Positions 8,642-17,387 of a stretch of DNA of 64,000 bases are shown piece by piece. The translations under genes were made by a program, and so were the position numbers. Within the stretch, counting starts at the first letter, position 1. Each line of letters opens with the position of its first letter. Source of the stretch: Paraburkholderia xenovorans LB400 (GTDB taxonomy: Bacteria; Pseudomonadota; Gammaproteobacteria; Burkholderiales; Burkholderiaceae); assembly GCF_000013645.1 (NCBI RefSeq), contig NC_007953.1, positions 682,001-746,000 of the forward strand. Direction: 5' to 3'. Below the pieces are notes generated by a model. That model made no database searches. It worked only from the letters and a program-made list of their open reading frames with translations, and was not told the origin of the DNA.

Positions 8642-9574
8642 TCATTTCTTTTCATGAGCGGCGTCTCCATATTTCTGCAGGTATTGTTCGCTCGTCAGAT
8701 AACGCTGCTCGATCTGCTCAAGTTCCTCGATCCCGACCAGTTCGTTCAGTTCTTCGAAGGAAACTAGCAGCTCGGGCCGCTCCACCACCGCGCCGGTGTC
8801 CAGCGATTCCTGCAGGGCCGCGATGGCGTTCTTCATGCCCTGGATGGCCGCCGCCGTCAGCATGCGTGGATACACGACTACCGCGACGCCGAGATCCTGC
8901 AGTTCCTTCGCGGAGATGAGCGGAGTCGTCGAGCGCTGGCGGATGCCGAATCCCATGTTGACGCACAGCGGTTTCGAGACGTTCTTCACCACGGTGGCGA
9001 TATGTTCGCGTGACAGCAGCGCGTCGGCGAACAGCAGATCCGCACCCGCTTCGGCATAGAGATTCAGGCGGCGGATCGCTTCGTCGAGGCCGTGCGTGGC
9101 GAGCGCATCGGTGCGCGACATGATGAGCGTTTCGGGGTCGAGCCGTGCCTCGGCTGCCGCACGGATCTTGCCGGCGCCTTCCGCGGCGGAGATGACCTGC
9201 TTGCCCTTCATGTGCCCACAGCGCTTCGGCCAGACCTGATCCTCGATCATCACGCCCGCGAGGCCGGCGTTCTCGAAGGCGCGCACGGTGAAGTGCACGT
9301 TGACGGCGTTGCCGTAACCGGTGTCGGCATCGGCGATGACCGGTACGTCGCAGCACGCGGCCAGCGCGCGCGAGACGCGTAGATTTTCCTCGAGTCCCAT
9401 GATGCCCTGATCGGCCCAGCCGAGGCTCGCCTCGCTGATGCCCGCGCCGGTGATGAAGCCGGCCGCGAAGCCCGACGCCTTGAGCAGGCGCGTGCTGTAT
9501 CCGTCGAAGATGCCCGGCAGCACCAGGATTTCGGGGGCGGCGATCAGCCTGCGTAGTTCACTTTTTTTGCTCAT
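8642..9574 (-). CDS. Isocitrate lyase/PEP mutase family C-C lyase (copy 2)
   Basis: This 310-residue paralogue of the lyase at 6701 has the same ordered motifs: ADADTGYGNA, VMIEDQVWPKRCGHMKGKQV, MSRTDAL and VNMGFGIRQRSTTPLI. The KRCGH Cys marks it as a lyase. GAGGAG lies about 8 nt before the ATG. Two such enzymes in one operon suggest either sequential cleavage of related hydroxy-acids or different stereoisomers. Alternatives are oxaloacetate decarboxylase-like or 2,3-dimethylmalate lyase activity. Confidence 0.87.
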   Translation of the reverse strand: MSKKSELRRLIAAPEILVLPGIFDGYSTRLLKASGFAAGFITGAGISEASLGWADQGIMGLEENLRVSRALAACCDVPVIADADTGYGNAVNVHFTVRAFENAGLAGVMIEDQVWPKRCGHMKGKQVISAAEGAGKIRAAAEARLDPETLIMSRTDALATHGLDEAIRRLNLYAEAGADLLFADALLSREHIATVVKNVSKPLCVNMGFGIRQRSTTPLISAKELQDLGVAVVVYPRMLTAAAIQGMKNAIAALQESLDTGAVVERPELLVSFEELNELVGIEELEQIEQRYLTSEQYLQKYGDAAHEKK

Positions 9575-9604
9575 GTCTCGTTCTCCTCGTCTCCAAAGGG
9601 CGGC

Positions 9605-10180
9605 TTACTTCGTGATGTACAGATCCTTGCGCCAGCGGTCCTTGAAAATGCCGATTACGTCGATCTGGTCGACGTAATAAAGAATCTTTCCTTCGATGGT
9701 GGAAGGGAACTTCGGCGATTGCGGCGAGTGCGTCAGCAGGACGTGCACGACCTCATCCGGAACGCCGTGGCGCAAGGCCAGATGGGCGGCCCAGAAAGCG
9801 TGCGGATAGTGCTTGCTCAGCGCCGTGGCCGCCACCTTGCCTTCGGCGCCCGGCTCCATTTCGACCACCTTGCTGGCGTCTTGCAGGACCGCGGCGGCGA
9901 TCAGATAGTCGCGATTGACCTTGAGGCCGTGATGGCGCTCGAACAGGTCCGCGACGGACATCGCCATGTCGAGCACACACTGGTTATGCGGCAGGGTCGG
10001 ATAGGGAATCTCGGGTGAGGTCGGCACTTCCTCCAGCCGCTTCCATGCACTCATTTCCCACAGCTCTTGCCAGACCACCACGACAGCCTTGCGCAAGGCT
10101 TCGTCCTGGATATCCGCGACCTGCGGAAAGAGCGCCACCACGTCGATGGGCTGTTTGGTTTGCTGCGTACTGCTCGCCAT
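9605..10180 (-). CDS. HD-like phosphohydrolase-fold protein with degenerate HD pair
   Basis: This 191-residue protein looks like an HD-domain fold: a first His in LPHNQCVLDMAMSVADL (near residue 65), then YLIAAAVLQDASKVVE where HD would be, HAFWAAHLALRHGVP, LLTHSP, and a late Asp in YYVDQIDVIG. The His of the HD pair is Gln (QDASK), so metal binding and hydrolase activity may be altered or lost. It is the promoter-proximal gene of the operon with the two lyases and the amidohydrolase. Function is unknown; it could be a diverged hydrolase, a decarboxylase partner or a ligand-binding protein. Confidence 0.6.
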   Translation of the reverse strand: MASSTQQTKQPIDVVALFPQVADIQDEALRKAVVVVWQELWEMSAWKRLEEVPTSPEIPYPTLPHNQCVLDMAMSVADLFERHHGLKVNRDYLIAAAVLQDASKVVEMEPGAEGKVAATALSKHYPHAFWAAHLALRHGVPDEVVHVLLTHSPQSPKFPSTIEGKILYYVDQIDVIGIFKDRWRKDLYITK

Positions 10181-10466
10181 GCTTTGCTCCTCGTTCTGAA
10201 TGGAAAATGAACGGGCTCGACCGGCATGTCCTCACGCCGGGATCGGGCTTATGTCGATGCGAGATGGGGCTCGGATGGGCCGGAATGGGATTGCACGCGC
10301 CGGAACAGCGCTTCCTGTGGGGAGTCTCCTTGTGGCCTGAAGTGCGCCGACGACGAGTCAGAGTATAGGGGGCGCTTTTCTGATGCGGAAATAGCGATTG
10401 CCGGAGACGGACATAACTGCAGCCTATGACAGGCCGGTTCTGCGCGGCACCCTCGGGAAGCGAAGG

Positions 10467-11405
10467 TTACGCGTCTTTCGGATGGACGATGCCGTAGAGA
10501 TCGCCTTCGTCAATCAGCCGTGCGAACAACGTGCGCAGTTCGTGCTCGAGTACTTCCATGCTGTGCGTGACGGGCCGCTGCGCAGCGGTGGCCAGCACCA
10601 GTCGCGTATGCAGTTTCGGCGCGTGCAGCAACCGCGCGTTGAGCGTGCCGGCGGCCAGTTCGCTGAGCACGGCGGGCCGTGCGAGGATCGTGCAGGCGAG
10701 CCCCGCGACGACGATCTGCTTCAGCAATTCGAGCGTGTCGACCTCATAGCGGACGTCGAGTTTTATTTTCTCTTTCGCCGCGGCGTATTCGATCGTCCGG
10801 CGCAGGCCGTGGTTGTGCGTGGGCAGCGCGAGCGGCACCTTGCCCAGCGACGCGAGCGTTGGCTGTGCGGGGCGCTCAAAGGTGGTTTCGGCGCCCGGTG
10901 AGACGAAGAACAGTTCGGCGGCTGCAAGCGGATCGACGGCTACCGTCGGCGAGCGTCGCGCGTCGTGCAGGATCGCCATGTCGAGGCGCCCGCCCACCAG
11001 CCATTCGAGCACGTAGCCGCTGTAGCCGGACACGACGTGAACCACCAGCCGCGGATATTTCTGCTTGAGCCCGGTCAGCAATTCCAGGCCGAGCAGATGG
11101 CAGACGGTCGGCGTGAGACCCACCGTGACGAGCCCTTCGGGCGACTGGCGTTCCAACTGCAGATCGGCCGGAATGGCTGCCAACTGCTTCACCAGCGGCC
11201 CGGCGCGTTCGATCAGCGCCTGCCCCTCCGGCGTCAGCGAGACACCTCGCCCATGCCGGTACACGAGCCGCAAGCCGCATTCTTCCTCGAGCTTCCGGAT
11301 CTGCCTACCCAACGCGGGCTGGGCAATGCCGAGCACGGTTGCGGCCTTCGACAGACTTCCCGCAGCGGCTACCTGCATCATCAGTTCCAGTCGTCTCAAA
11401 TCCAT
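10467..11405 (-). CDS. LysR-type transcriptional regulator
   Basis: The 312-residue product has an N-terminal winged HTH (MDLRRLELMMQVAAAGSLSK, GIAQPALGRQIRKLEEE) and a substrate-binding domain (GLTPTVCHLLGLELL). It resembles the nitrogen-assimilation/aromatic-type LysR group. It is divergent from the ThDP-enzyme gene, with a perfect dyad at 11425-11450 just upstream of its own start, a natural site for autoregulation and control of the rightward genes. Confidence 0.9.
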   Translation of the reverse strand: MDLRRLELMMQVAAAGSLSKAATVLGIAQPALGRQIRKLEEECGLRLVYRHGRGVSLTPEGQALIERAGPLVKQLAAIPADLQLERQSPEGLVTVGLTPTVCHLLGLELLTGLKQKYPRLVVHVVSGYSGYVLEWLVGGRLDMAILHDARRSPTVAVDPLAAAELFFVSPGAETTFERPAQPTLASLGKVPLALPTHNHGLRRTIEYAAAKEKIKLDVRYEVDTLELLKQIVVAGLACTILARPAVLSELAAGTLNARLLHAPKLHTRLVLATAAQRPVTHSMEVLEHELRTLFARLIDEGDLYGIVHPKDA

Positions 11406-11424
11406 GTGTCACCTCTGCCGGAAT

Positions 11425-11450
11425 GGCATAGCTGATAGTTCGGCTATGCC
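11425..11450. promoter_or_regulatory. 26-bp LysR-type dyad operator candidate
   Basis: GGCATAGC (11425-11432) and GCTATGCC (11443-11450) are perfect 8-bp inverted arms with a 10-bp spacer, located between the divergent LysR (start 11405) and ThDP-enzyme (start 11544) genes. Size, symmetry and position fit a LysR recognition site. Confidence 0.65.
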
Positions 11451-11543
11451 AATTGTTCGCCTGGGACGAGGCATCGATAATAGCCGACATTCGCTGCCGT
11501 CTTCGCGGCCATGCCCCTGTCCTCTCACCTCTTCATCCGGAAC

Positions 11544-13196
11544 ATGAACCTACCTGTGCCAGTAAGCAGCGCCTCGCACGCAATGCTGTCGGTCTTCGCG
11601 GCGAACGGCATCGATCGCGTCTTTCTCGTGCCCGGTGAGAGCTATCTCGGCATCCTCGATGCCCTGGGCGATTTCCCGTCGATCGATGTGGTGACCTGCC
11701 GCCACGAAAGCGGAGCGGGATTCATGGCCTGCGCCGATGCACGGCTCACGCGCCGGCCCGGCGTGGTGATGGTGAGCCGGGGACCGGGTGCCGCGAATGC
11801 CGCGATCGCGATTCACACGGCCGAACAGGATGCGATCCCCCTCATCCTTGTGGTGGGGCAGGTGCCGAAGCAGCGTCTGCGCAAAGGTGCGTTCCAGGAG
11901 ATCGACTACGGCAGGATGTACGGTTCGGTCGCGAAGCACGTGATCGAGGTGACCGAGCCAGAAGCGCTCGCGGCCGCCGCCTTCGATGCCATCCGCATCG
12001 CCGGCGCCGGCACGCCGGGCCCGGTCGTGCTGGTCGTGCCCGAAGACATCCAGCAGCAGGCCGTCGAGGCCAGTGCGTGGCGAGCCACGCCGGCCGTGCC
12101 AACGCTGCCCGAGCCGGTGCGCGTGCTCGAACTCGCCGGACGGCTCGAGCGCGCGCAGCGCCCGCTCGTCATCGCGGGCGGCGTGCTCGACGTACCGGGC
12201 GGCCGTGAAGCGCTGCGCCGGCTGGCGGAGCATTTCGCCGTGCCGGTCGCGGTCTCGTTTCGTCGCCACGACCTGTTTCCGAACGATCACGCGCTCTATG
12301 CCGGCGACCTGGGTCTCGCCAATCCCGAGGAGCAGATGCGCCTGTTCGAGTCGAGTGATCTGGTGATCGCGCTCGGCAGCCGCGTGGGTGACATCACTAC
12401 GCAAGGCTATCGATTCCCGTCTCACCCCGTGCCCGCGCAAAGCTTCGTGCACTGCCATCCCGATAGCGCTGTGGTCAACCGACATCTAGCCGCCGAGATG
12501 GGGTTCGTCTGCGATCCCGCGAGCCTCGCGGCGGCGCTCGTCGCAAGCAATCCGTCGCCTTCTGTCGGGGGGCGGCGAGCGCAATGGTGCGAGCGTCTGC
12601 GCGATTTCGCAACCGGCTACGCGCGTTGGCCAGAGCCGGCCGCCGATGGCGCTGCCCGCGCGGTCGACGTGGCGCGCATACTGGCGAAGCAGATGCCCGG
12701 CGATGCGGCGATCTGTCTCGATGCGGGGGCCTTCGCCGCGCCCGTCTATCGGCATTTCCCGTTCTGTTTTCCGCGCCGGCTGATGGCGCCGCTTTCGGGC
12801 GCCATGGGATACGGCGTGCCTTCCGCAATTGCCACGCAGTTGCGCTATCCTGGCCAGAAGACGGTCTGCCTCGTGGGCGACGGCGGCTTCCTGATGACCG
12901 GCAATGAAATCATCGCCGCCGTGGAGCGCAGGTTGCCGATCCTGTTCATCCTGGTCAACAACCAGTGCTACGGGTCGATCCGGATTCATCAGAACCGGCA
13001 CTATCCCGGGCGTCACGTCGGCACCTCGCTGAGCAACCCCGATTTCGTGCGCATTGCCGAGGCTTACGGGCTGCAAGCCCGGCGCGTGACGCGCGAATGC
13101 GAGCTGGACGAAGCGATTGCGCAAGCGTTCGCCGCCGACGAGCCTTGTCTGATCGAAGTGGTGACAGAGCCGCCGGGTGGCCCGTTGCCGTCCTGA
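11544..13196 (+). CDS. Thiamine diphosphate-dependent enzyme (acetolactate synthase-like)
   Basis: This 550-residue enzyme has the three-domain ThDP layout. The N-terminal PYR domain carries the activating Glu in CRHESGAGFMA, a central domain follows, and the C-terminal PP domain has GDGGFLMTGNEI followed by LVNN, the GDG-N cofactor motif. It could be a decarboxylase, carboligase or 2-oxoacid-processing enzyme. The frame is open to an ATG at 11511; I chose the ATG at 11544 because MNLPVPVSSASHAML leads directly into the domain, but neither start has a strong ribosome site. It heads the rightward catabolic series. Confidence 0.82.
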   Translation: MNLPVPVSSASHAMLSVFAANGIDRVFLVPGESYLGILDALGDFPSIDVVTCRHESGAGFMACADARLTRRPGVVMVSRGPGAANAAIAIHTAEQDAIPLILVVGQVPKQRLRKGAFQEIDYGRMYGSVAKHVIEVTEPEALAAAAFDAIRIAGAGTPGPVVLVVPEDIQQQAVEASAWRATPAVPTLPEPVRVLELAGRLERAQRPLVIAGGVLDVPGGREALRRLAEHFAVPVAVSFRRHDLFPNDHALYAGDLGLANPEEQMRLFESSDLVIALGSRVGDITTQGYRFPSHPVPAQSFVHCHPDSAVVNRHLAAEMGFVCDPASLAAALVASNPSPSVGGRRAQWCERLRDFATGYARWPEPAADGAARAVDVARILAKQMPGDAAICLDAGAFAAPVYRHFPFCFPRRLMAPLSGAMGYGVPSAIATQLRYPGQKTVCLVGDGGFLMTGNEIIAAVERRLPILFILVNNQCYGSIRIHQNRHYPGRHVGTSLSNPDFVRIAEAYGLQARRVTRECELDEAIAQAFAADEPCLIEVVTEPPGGPLPS

Positions 13197-13268
13197 GTGA
13201 ATTCTTCGCGGCGCACGCCGGCTGGCGGCGCTGAAACATGAACACGAAGTGACTGAAGGAGGACTGGT

Positions 13269-14303
13269 ATGAATGCGAAGGCGCGTGAGTCGATTCCCGC
13301 CACCCTGATTCCGGGCGACGGGATCGGCCCGGAGGTGACGCAGGCGACGGTCAGGGTGCTCGAAGCGCTGGGTGCCCCATTCAAGTGGGACATCCAACAG
13401 GCGGGCATGGCCGGCATCGACGAATGTGGCGATGCGCTGCCGCAAGCGACGCTGGACAGCATCCGCGAAACGAAGCTGGCGCTCAAGGGGCCGCTGACGA
13501 CGCCGATTGGCGGGGGCTTCCGCTCCGCCAATGTGCGCCTGCGCGAAGCGTTCGAACTCCACGCGAACATCCGGCCGGTGCGCACGATCGTGCCCGGCCG
13601 CTACGACGATATCGATATCGTGCTGGTGCGCGAAAACATTCAGGGGCTCTACGTCGCGCACGAGCATTACATTCCGATCGGCGACGATCCGCGCGCCGTG
13701 GCCGTGCTGACCGGCATGAACACCCGCGAAGGGGGCCGCCGCATTGCGCGCTGCGCATTCGACTATGCGCTCAGGCACGGCCGCAGGAAGATCACCGTGG
13801 TGCACAAAGCCAATGTACTGAAGGCGCTTACCGGCATTTTCCTGGAGGCGGCTCGCGAGGTTGCCGCCGACTACGCAGGACGGGTCGCGCTCGACGACCG
13901 CATCGTTGATGCCTGTGCGATGCAGTTGGTGCTCAATCCCTGGCAGTTCGACATGCTGCTCTGCACGAACCTGTTCGGCGACATTCTCTCCGACCAGCTT
14001 GCCGGCCTGGTCGGCGGGTTGGGGCTCGCGCCCGGCGCCAATATCGGCAAGGACACGGCGCTGTTCGAAGCGGTGCACGGATCCGCTCCCGATATCGCCG
14101 GTCGCGGCATCGCCAACCCCGTCTCACAACTGCTGGCGGCAGGCCTGATGCTGGACCACGTGGGGCTCGACGAGGACGCGAAGCGCCTGAGGCGGGCGAT
14201 CGCCGATACCCTCAACGAGGACAAGGTGCGCACTCCCGATCTGGGCGGTCAGGCGACCACGCGCACGTTCACCGACGCGCTGATCGAACGGCTCGGCCAT
14301 TGA
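13269..14303 (+). CDS. Isocitrate/isopropylmalate-type decarboxylating dehydrogenase
   Basis: The 344-residue product belongs to the beta-decarboxylating dehydrogenase family: LIPGDGIGPEVTQA at the start, NLFGDILSDQLAGLVGGLG and EAVHGSAPDIAGRGIANP near the end. These details resemble NAD-dependent isocitrate or homoisocitrate dehydrogenase more than LeuB. It would oxidise and decarboxylate a (2R,3S)-hydroxy-tricarboxylate or malate analogue. AAGGAGG lies 7-8 nt before the ATG, a near-ideal site. In this cluster it may act on a branched isocitrate-like intermediate rather than in the TCA cycle. Confidence 0.87.
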   Translation: MNAKARESIPATLIPGDGIGPEVTQATVRVLEALGAPFKWDIQQAGMAGIDECGDALPQATLDSIRETKLALKGPLTTPIGGGFRSANVRLREAFELHANIRPVRTIVPGRYDDIDIVLVRENIQGLYVAHEHYIPIGDDPRAVAVLTGMNTREGGRRIARCAFDYALRHGRRKITVVHKANVLKALTGIFLEAAREVAADYAGRVALDDRIVDACAMQLVLNPWQFDMLLCTNLFGDILSDQLAGLVGGLGLAPGANIGKDTALFEAVHGSAPDIAGRGIANPVSQLLAAGLMLDHVGLDEDAKRLRRAIADTLNEDKVRTPDLGGQATTRTFTDALIERLGH

Positions 14304-14380
14304 CAGCGCCGCCGACCGGCCAGACCACCCGCCGCGCCGCGGGACTTATTGCGGCGCAACTGAACCATCAGGAGTTCGAC

Positions 14381-15859
14381 ATGAACGAGGCCACCGCACG
14401 CAAGCCGCATCCTCTCGACAAGCTGAAAGATCCTTCCCTGCTTCGCACGCAGGCCTATGTCGATGGACGATCGCAGGGCGGCGCACAGGAGTTCGCCGTG
14501 TTCGACCCGGCAACCGGCGCAGAGATCGCGCGGGTGCCCAATCTCGCCGCCGCCGAGGCACGCCAGGCGATCGATGCGGCGAACGCCGCGCTACCTGCCT
14601 GGCGGGCCTTGACGGGCAAGCAGCGCGCCGCGATGCTGCGGCGCTGGTATGAGCTGATCGTCGCGCACGCCGCCGATCTCGCCGCCATCATGACGGCCGA
14701 GCAGGGCAAGCCGCTGGCCGAGGCACGCGCCGAGGCGCTGTACGGAGCGTCGTTCGTCGAATGGTTCGCTGAGGAGGCGAAGCGCGTCTCGGGCGACGTG
14801 CTGGCCAGTCCGGCCGACGACCGGAAAATCGTCGTCATCCGGCAGCCGATTGGCGTGTGCGTATCGATCACGCCGTGGAATTTTCCGCTTGCGATGATTA
14901 CCCGCAAGGTCGCCCCGGCGCTGGCCGCCGGTTGCACTATCGTCGTCAAGCCCGCTGAGCAGACGCCGCTTTCCGCGCTGGCGCTGGCGGAGCTGGCGCA
15001 TCGCGCCGGCCTGCCGGCAGGCGTACTGAACGTGCTGACGGGCGATGCCGCGAACGCTATCGAGATCGGCAAGGTCTTCTGCGAGAGCGAGATCGTCCGG
15101 CATCTGTCCTTTACGGGCTCGACGCCCGTGGGGCGACTGTTGATGCAGCAATGCGCGCCGACCGTGAAAAAGGTCGCGCTGGAGCTGGGCGGTCACGCGC
15201 CCTTCATCGTGTTCGACGACGCGGACGTTGACGCAGCGGTACAGGGCGCGATGGTCTCGAAGTATCGCAATGCGGGCCAGACCTGCGTATGCGCCAATCG
15301 TTTCTACGTGCATGACGCCGTCTACGAGCGTTTCGTGCGGCAGTTCGCCGAGGCCAGCCGGGGCGTGAAGGTCGGCAATGGCTTTCTCGAAGGCGTCGAC
15401 CAGGGGCCGTTGATCGACGACGATGCCGTCGCGAAAGTGCGGCAGCACGTCGACGATGCACTCGCCAAAGGCGCGCGACAGGTCATGGGCGGCAGGATCG
15501 AAGGGCGCTTCGTCGAGCCTGTGCTGCTGGCCGAGGTGACCCACGACATGCTGATCGCGCGCGAGGAGACCTTTGGGCCGGTCGCGGCTGTGTTCCGCTT
15601 TCGCGACGAAGCGGAAGTGACCCGCCTCGCCAACGATACGCAGTTCGGCCTCGCCTCCTACTTCTACAGCCGCGATATCGGCCGCGTATGGCGGGTGGCC
15701 GAGGCGCTCGAATACGGCATGGTCGGCATCAACACCGGCTTGATTTCGAACGAGGTGGCGCCGTTCGGCGGCGTCAAGCAATCGGGTCTCGGCCGCGAAG
15801 GGTCGAAATACGGCATCGAAGAATACCTGCAGATCAAGTACCTGTGCATGGGTGTTTGA
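14381..15859 (+). CDS. NAD(P)-dependent semialdehyde dehydrogenase (GabD-like)
   Basis: The 492-residue aldehyde dehydrogenase has the Rossmann motif GSTPVG, the general base Glu in LELGGHAPF and the nucleophile Cys in NAGQTCVCANR. The pattern matches succinate-semialdehyde dehydrogenases. GGAG lies 6 nt before the ATG at 14381, so the in-frame GTG/ATG sites upstream are not preferred. It would oxidise an acid semialdehyde, plausibly the product of the ThDP enzyme two genes upstream. Confidence 0.88.
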   Translation: MNEATARKPHPLDKLKDPSLLRTQAYVDGRSQGGAQEFAVFDPATGAEIARVPNLAAAEARQAIDAANAALPAWRALTGKQRAAMLRRWYELIVAHAADLAAIMTAEQGKPLAEARAEALYGASFVEWFAEEAKRVSGDVLASPADDRKIVVIRQPIGVCVSITPWNFPLAMITRKVAPALAAGCTIVVKPAEQTPLSALALAELAHRAGLPAGVLNVLTGDAANAIEIGKVFCESEIVRHLSFTGSTPVGRLLMQQCAPTVKKVALELGGHAPFIVFDDADVDAAVQGAMVSKYRNAGQTCVCANRFYVHDAVYERFVRQFAEASRGVKVGNGFLEGVDQGPLIDDDAVAKVRQHVDDALAKGARQVMGGRIEGRFVEPVLLAEVTHDMLIAREETFGPVAAVFRFRDEAEVTRLANDTQFGLASYFYSRDIGRVWRVAEALEYGMVGINTGLISNEVAPFGGVKQSGLGREGSKYGIEEYLQIKYLCMGV

Positions 15860-16142
15860 CGCAGCCCCGGGCTCTCGAAGGCATAGGACGTATCTATGTC
15901 TACCTCATTTAATTGATATTTCTGACTCCGCAGCAGGTCGGCTATAGTCGATTGACGGTAAAGCGCATCGACCCGATGTGGAAGGTTCTGACGCCGCTCC
16001 CTGGAACCCCGAAATAACTAGTCGAGACCAGGTAGACGCAAGTATCGCTGACGCCGCGGTATCGATACCGGACTTGAATCCTTGGAATAAAGTTCGGAGT
16101 ATTAAATAAAAGAAAATTGCATAATCAGAGACAGGAGACAAT

Positions 16143-17312
16143 ATGAAAATCCGACTTGCAATGTTTTCGACCGCGCTCGCCATGGGTATCGCTGCGCCCG
16201 TGTTCGCGCAGTCGAGCGTGGAGATCTACGGCATCATCGACGAAGGCCCTGAATACAGCAGCAATGCGGGCGGCCATCCCCTCTACAGCATCACCACGGC
16301 GGCGCAAGGCGGCAGCCGGCTCGGGTTTCGTGGCACCGAGGATCTGGGCGGCGGCCTGAAGGCGCTGTTCAGGCTGGAGAACGGCTACGACCTGGGCACC
16401 GGCAAGCTGGGGCAGGGCGGCCTGATGTTCGGCCGCCAGGCCTATGTCGGCCTCGAAGCAAGCCATTACGGCACGGTGACCCTGGGGCGTCAGTATGACG
16501 ATATCGTCGACTTCATCGGACCGTTGACGGTCGGCGATCAGTGGGGCGGCACGATCGGCTCGCATCCCGGCGATCTCGACAATTTCGACAACAGTTTCCG
16601 CACCAACAATTCGGTGAAGTACGCCAGTCCCAACTACGGCGGCATCAGCTTCGGCGGCATGTACAGCTTCGGCGGCATCGCCGGCGATACCTCAGCGAAC
16701 CGCGTATGGTCCATGGGCGCAGGCTACACGGGCGGCCCACTGCAACTGGGGCTGGGCTACCTGAATGTGCGCAACTCCAATGTGAGTTTCTTCGGCAACA
16801 GCGGCGTGACCGCCACCACCAACAATATCGCCAGCCCGGTGTATAGCGGTTATGCGTCCGCTACCACTTACGAGGTGTTCGGCGCGGGCGTCAACTACAC
16901 TTTCGGTCCGGCTCTGGTCGGGCTTCTCTATTCGAATATCCGCTTTCTGTCGCTCAACAATACAGCGCAAAGCGGACCGAATCCGAATCATCTGGACGGC
17001 GATGCCGCCTTCAACGACGTCGAAGTGAGCTTCAGATATCACCTCACTTCGGCTCTCCTGCTGGGCCTTGAATACAACTACACTCGGGGGAATTCGATGA
17101 ACGGTCAGGATCCCGCGCAATATCATCAAGGGACGCTGGGCCTGGATTATTTCCTCTCCAAACGCACGGACCTCTATGTAGTGGTGGCTTACCAGAAGGC
17201 ATCCGGCGTCGATTCGACTGGCAAGGCTGCGGTGGCTTCGATCAATACCGTCACGCCTTCGAGCAGCGACCGGCAGACCATCGTATCGCTCGGTTATCGA
17301 CACAAGTTCTGA
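16143..17312 (+). CDS. Gram-negative trimeric porin (OpcP-type)
   Basis: This 389-residue protein has a clear signal peptide (MKIRLAMFSTALAMGIAAPVFAQ), then SSVEIYGIIDEG and QGGSRLGFRGTEDLGGG, and ends in SLGYRHKF with terminal Phe. This is the layout of betaproteobacterial general porins of about 40 kDa. CAGGAG is placed just before the start. Within the catabolic cluster it probably admits the anionic substrate through the outer membrane before the MFS carrier downstream. Confidence 0.9.
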   Translation: MKIRLAMFSTALAMGIAAPVFAQSSVEIYGIIDEGPEYSSNAGGHPLYSITTAAQGGSRLGFRGTEDLGGGLKALFRLENGYDLGTGKLGQGGLMFGRQAYVGLEASHYGTVTLGRQYDDIVDFIGPLTVGDQWGGTIGSHPGDLDNFDNSFRTNNSVKYASPNYGGISFGGMYSFGGIAGDTSANRVWSMGAGYTGGPLQLGLGYLNVRNSNVSFFGNSGVTATTNNIASPVYSGYASATTYEVFGAGVNYTFGPALVGLLYSNIRFLSLNNTAQSGPNPNHLDGDAAFNDVEVSFRYHLTSALLLGLEYNYTRGNSMNGQDPAQYHQGTLGLDYFLSKRTDLYVVVAYQKASGVDSTGKAAVASINTVTPSSSDRQTIVSLGYRHKF

Positions 17313-17387
17313 ACGCCGTCAGCGGTATCTGTTTGGGCCGCCCCGCCGGGGCCAGGTCAAAGCGCCTTATTCACGCAAGGACAACCG

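Noticed and set aside
12486..14078. 530-codon minus-strand frame opposite the dehydrogenase and ThDP genes
   Set aside because: It is antisense to two well-supported enzymes, with composition typical of GC-rich shadow frames.
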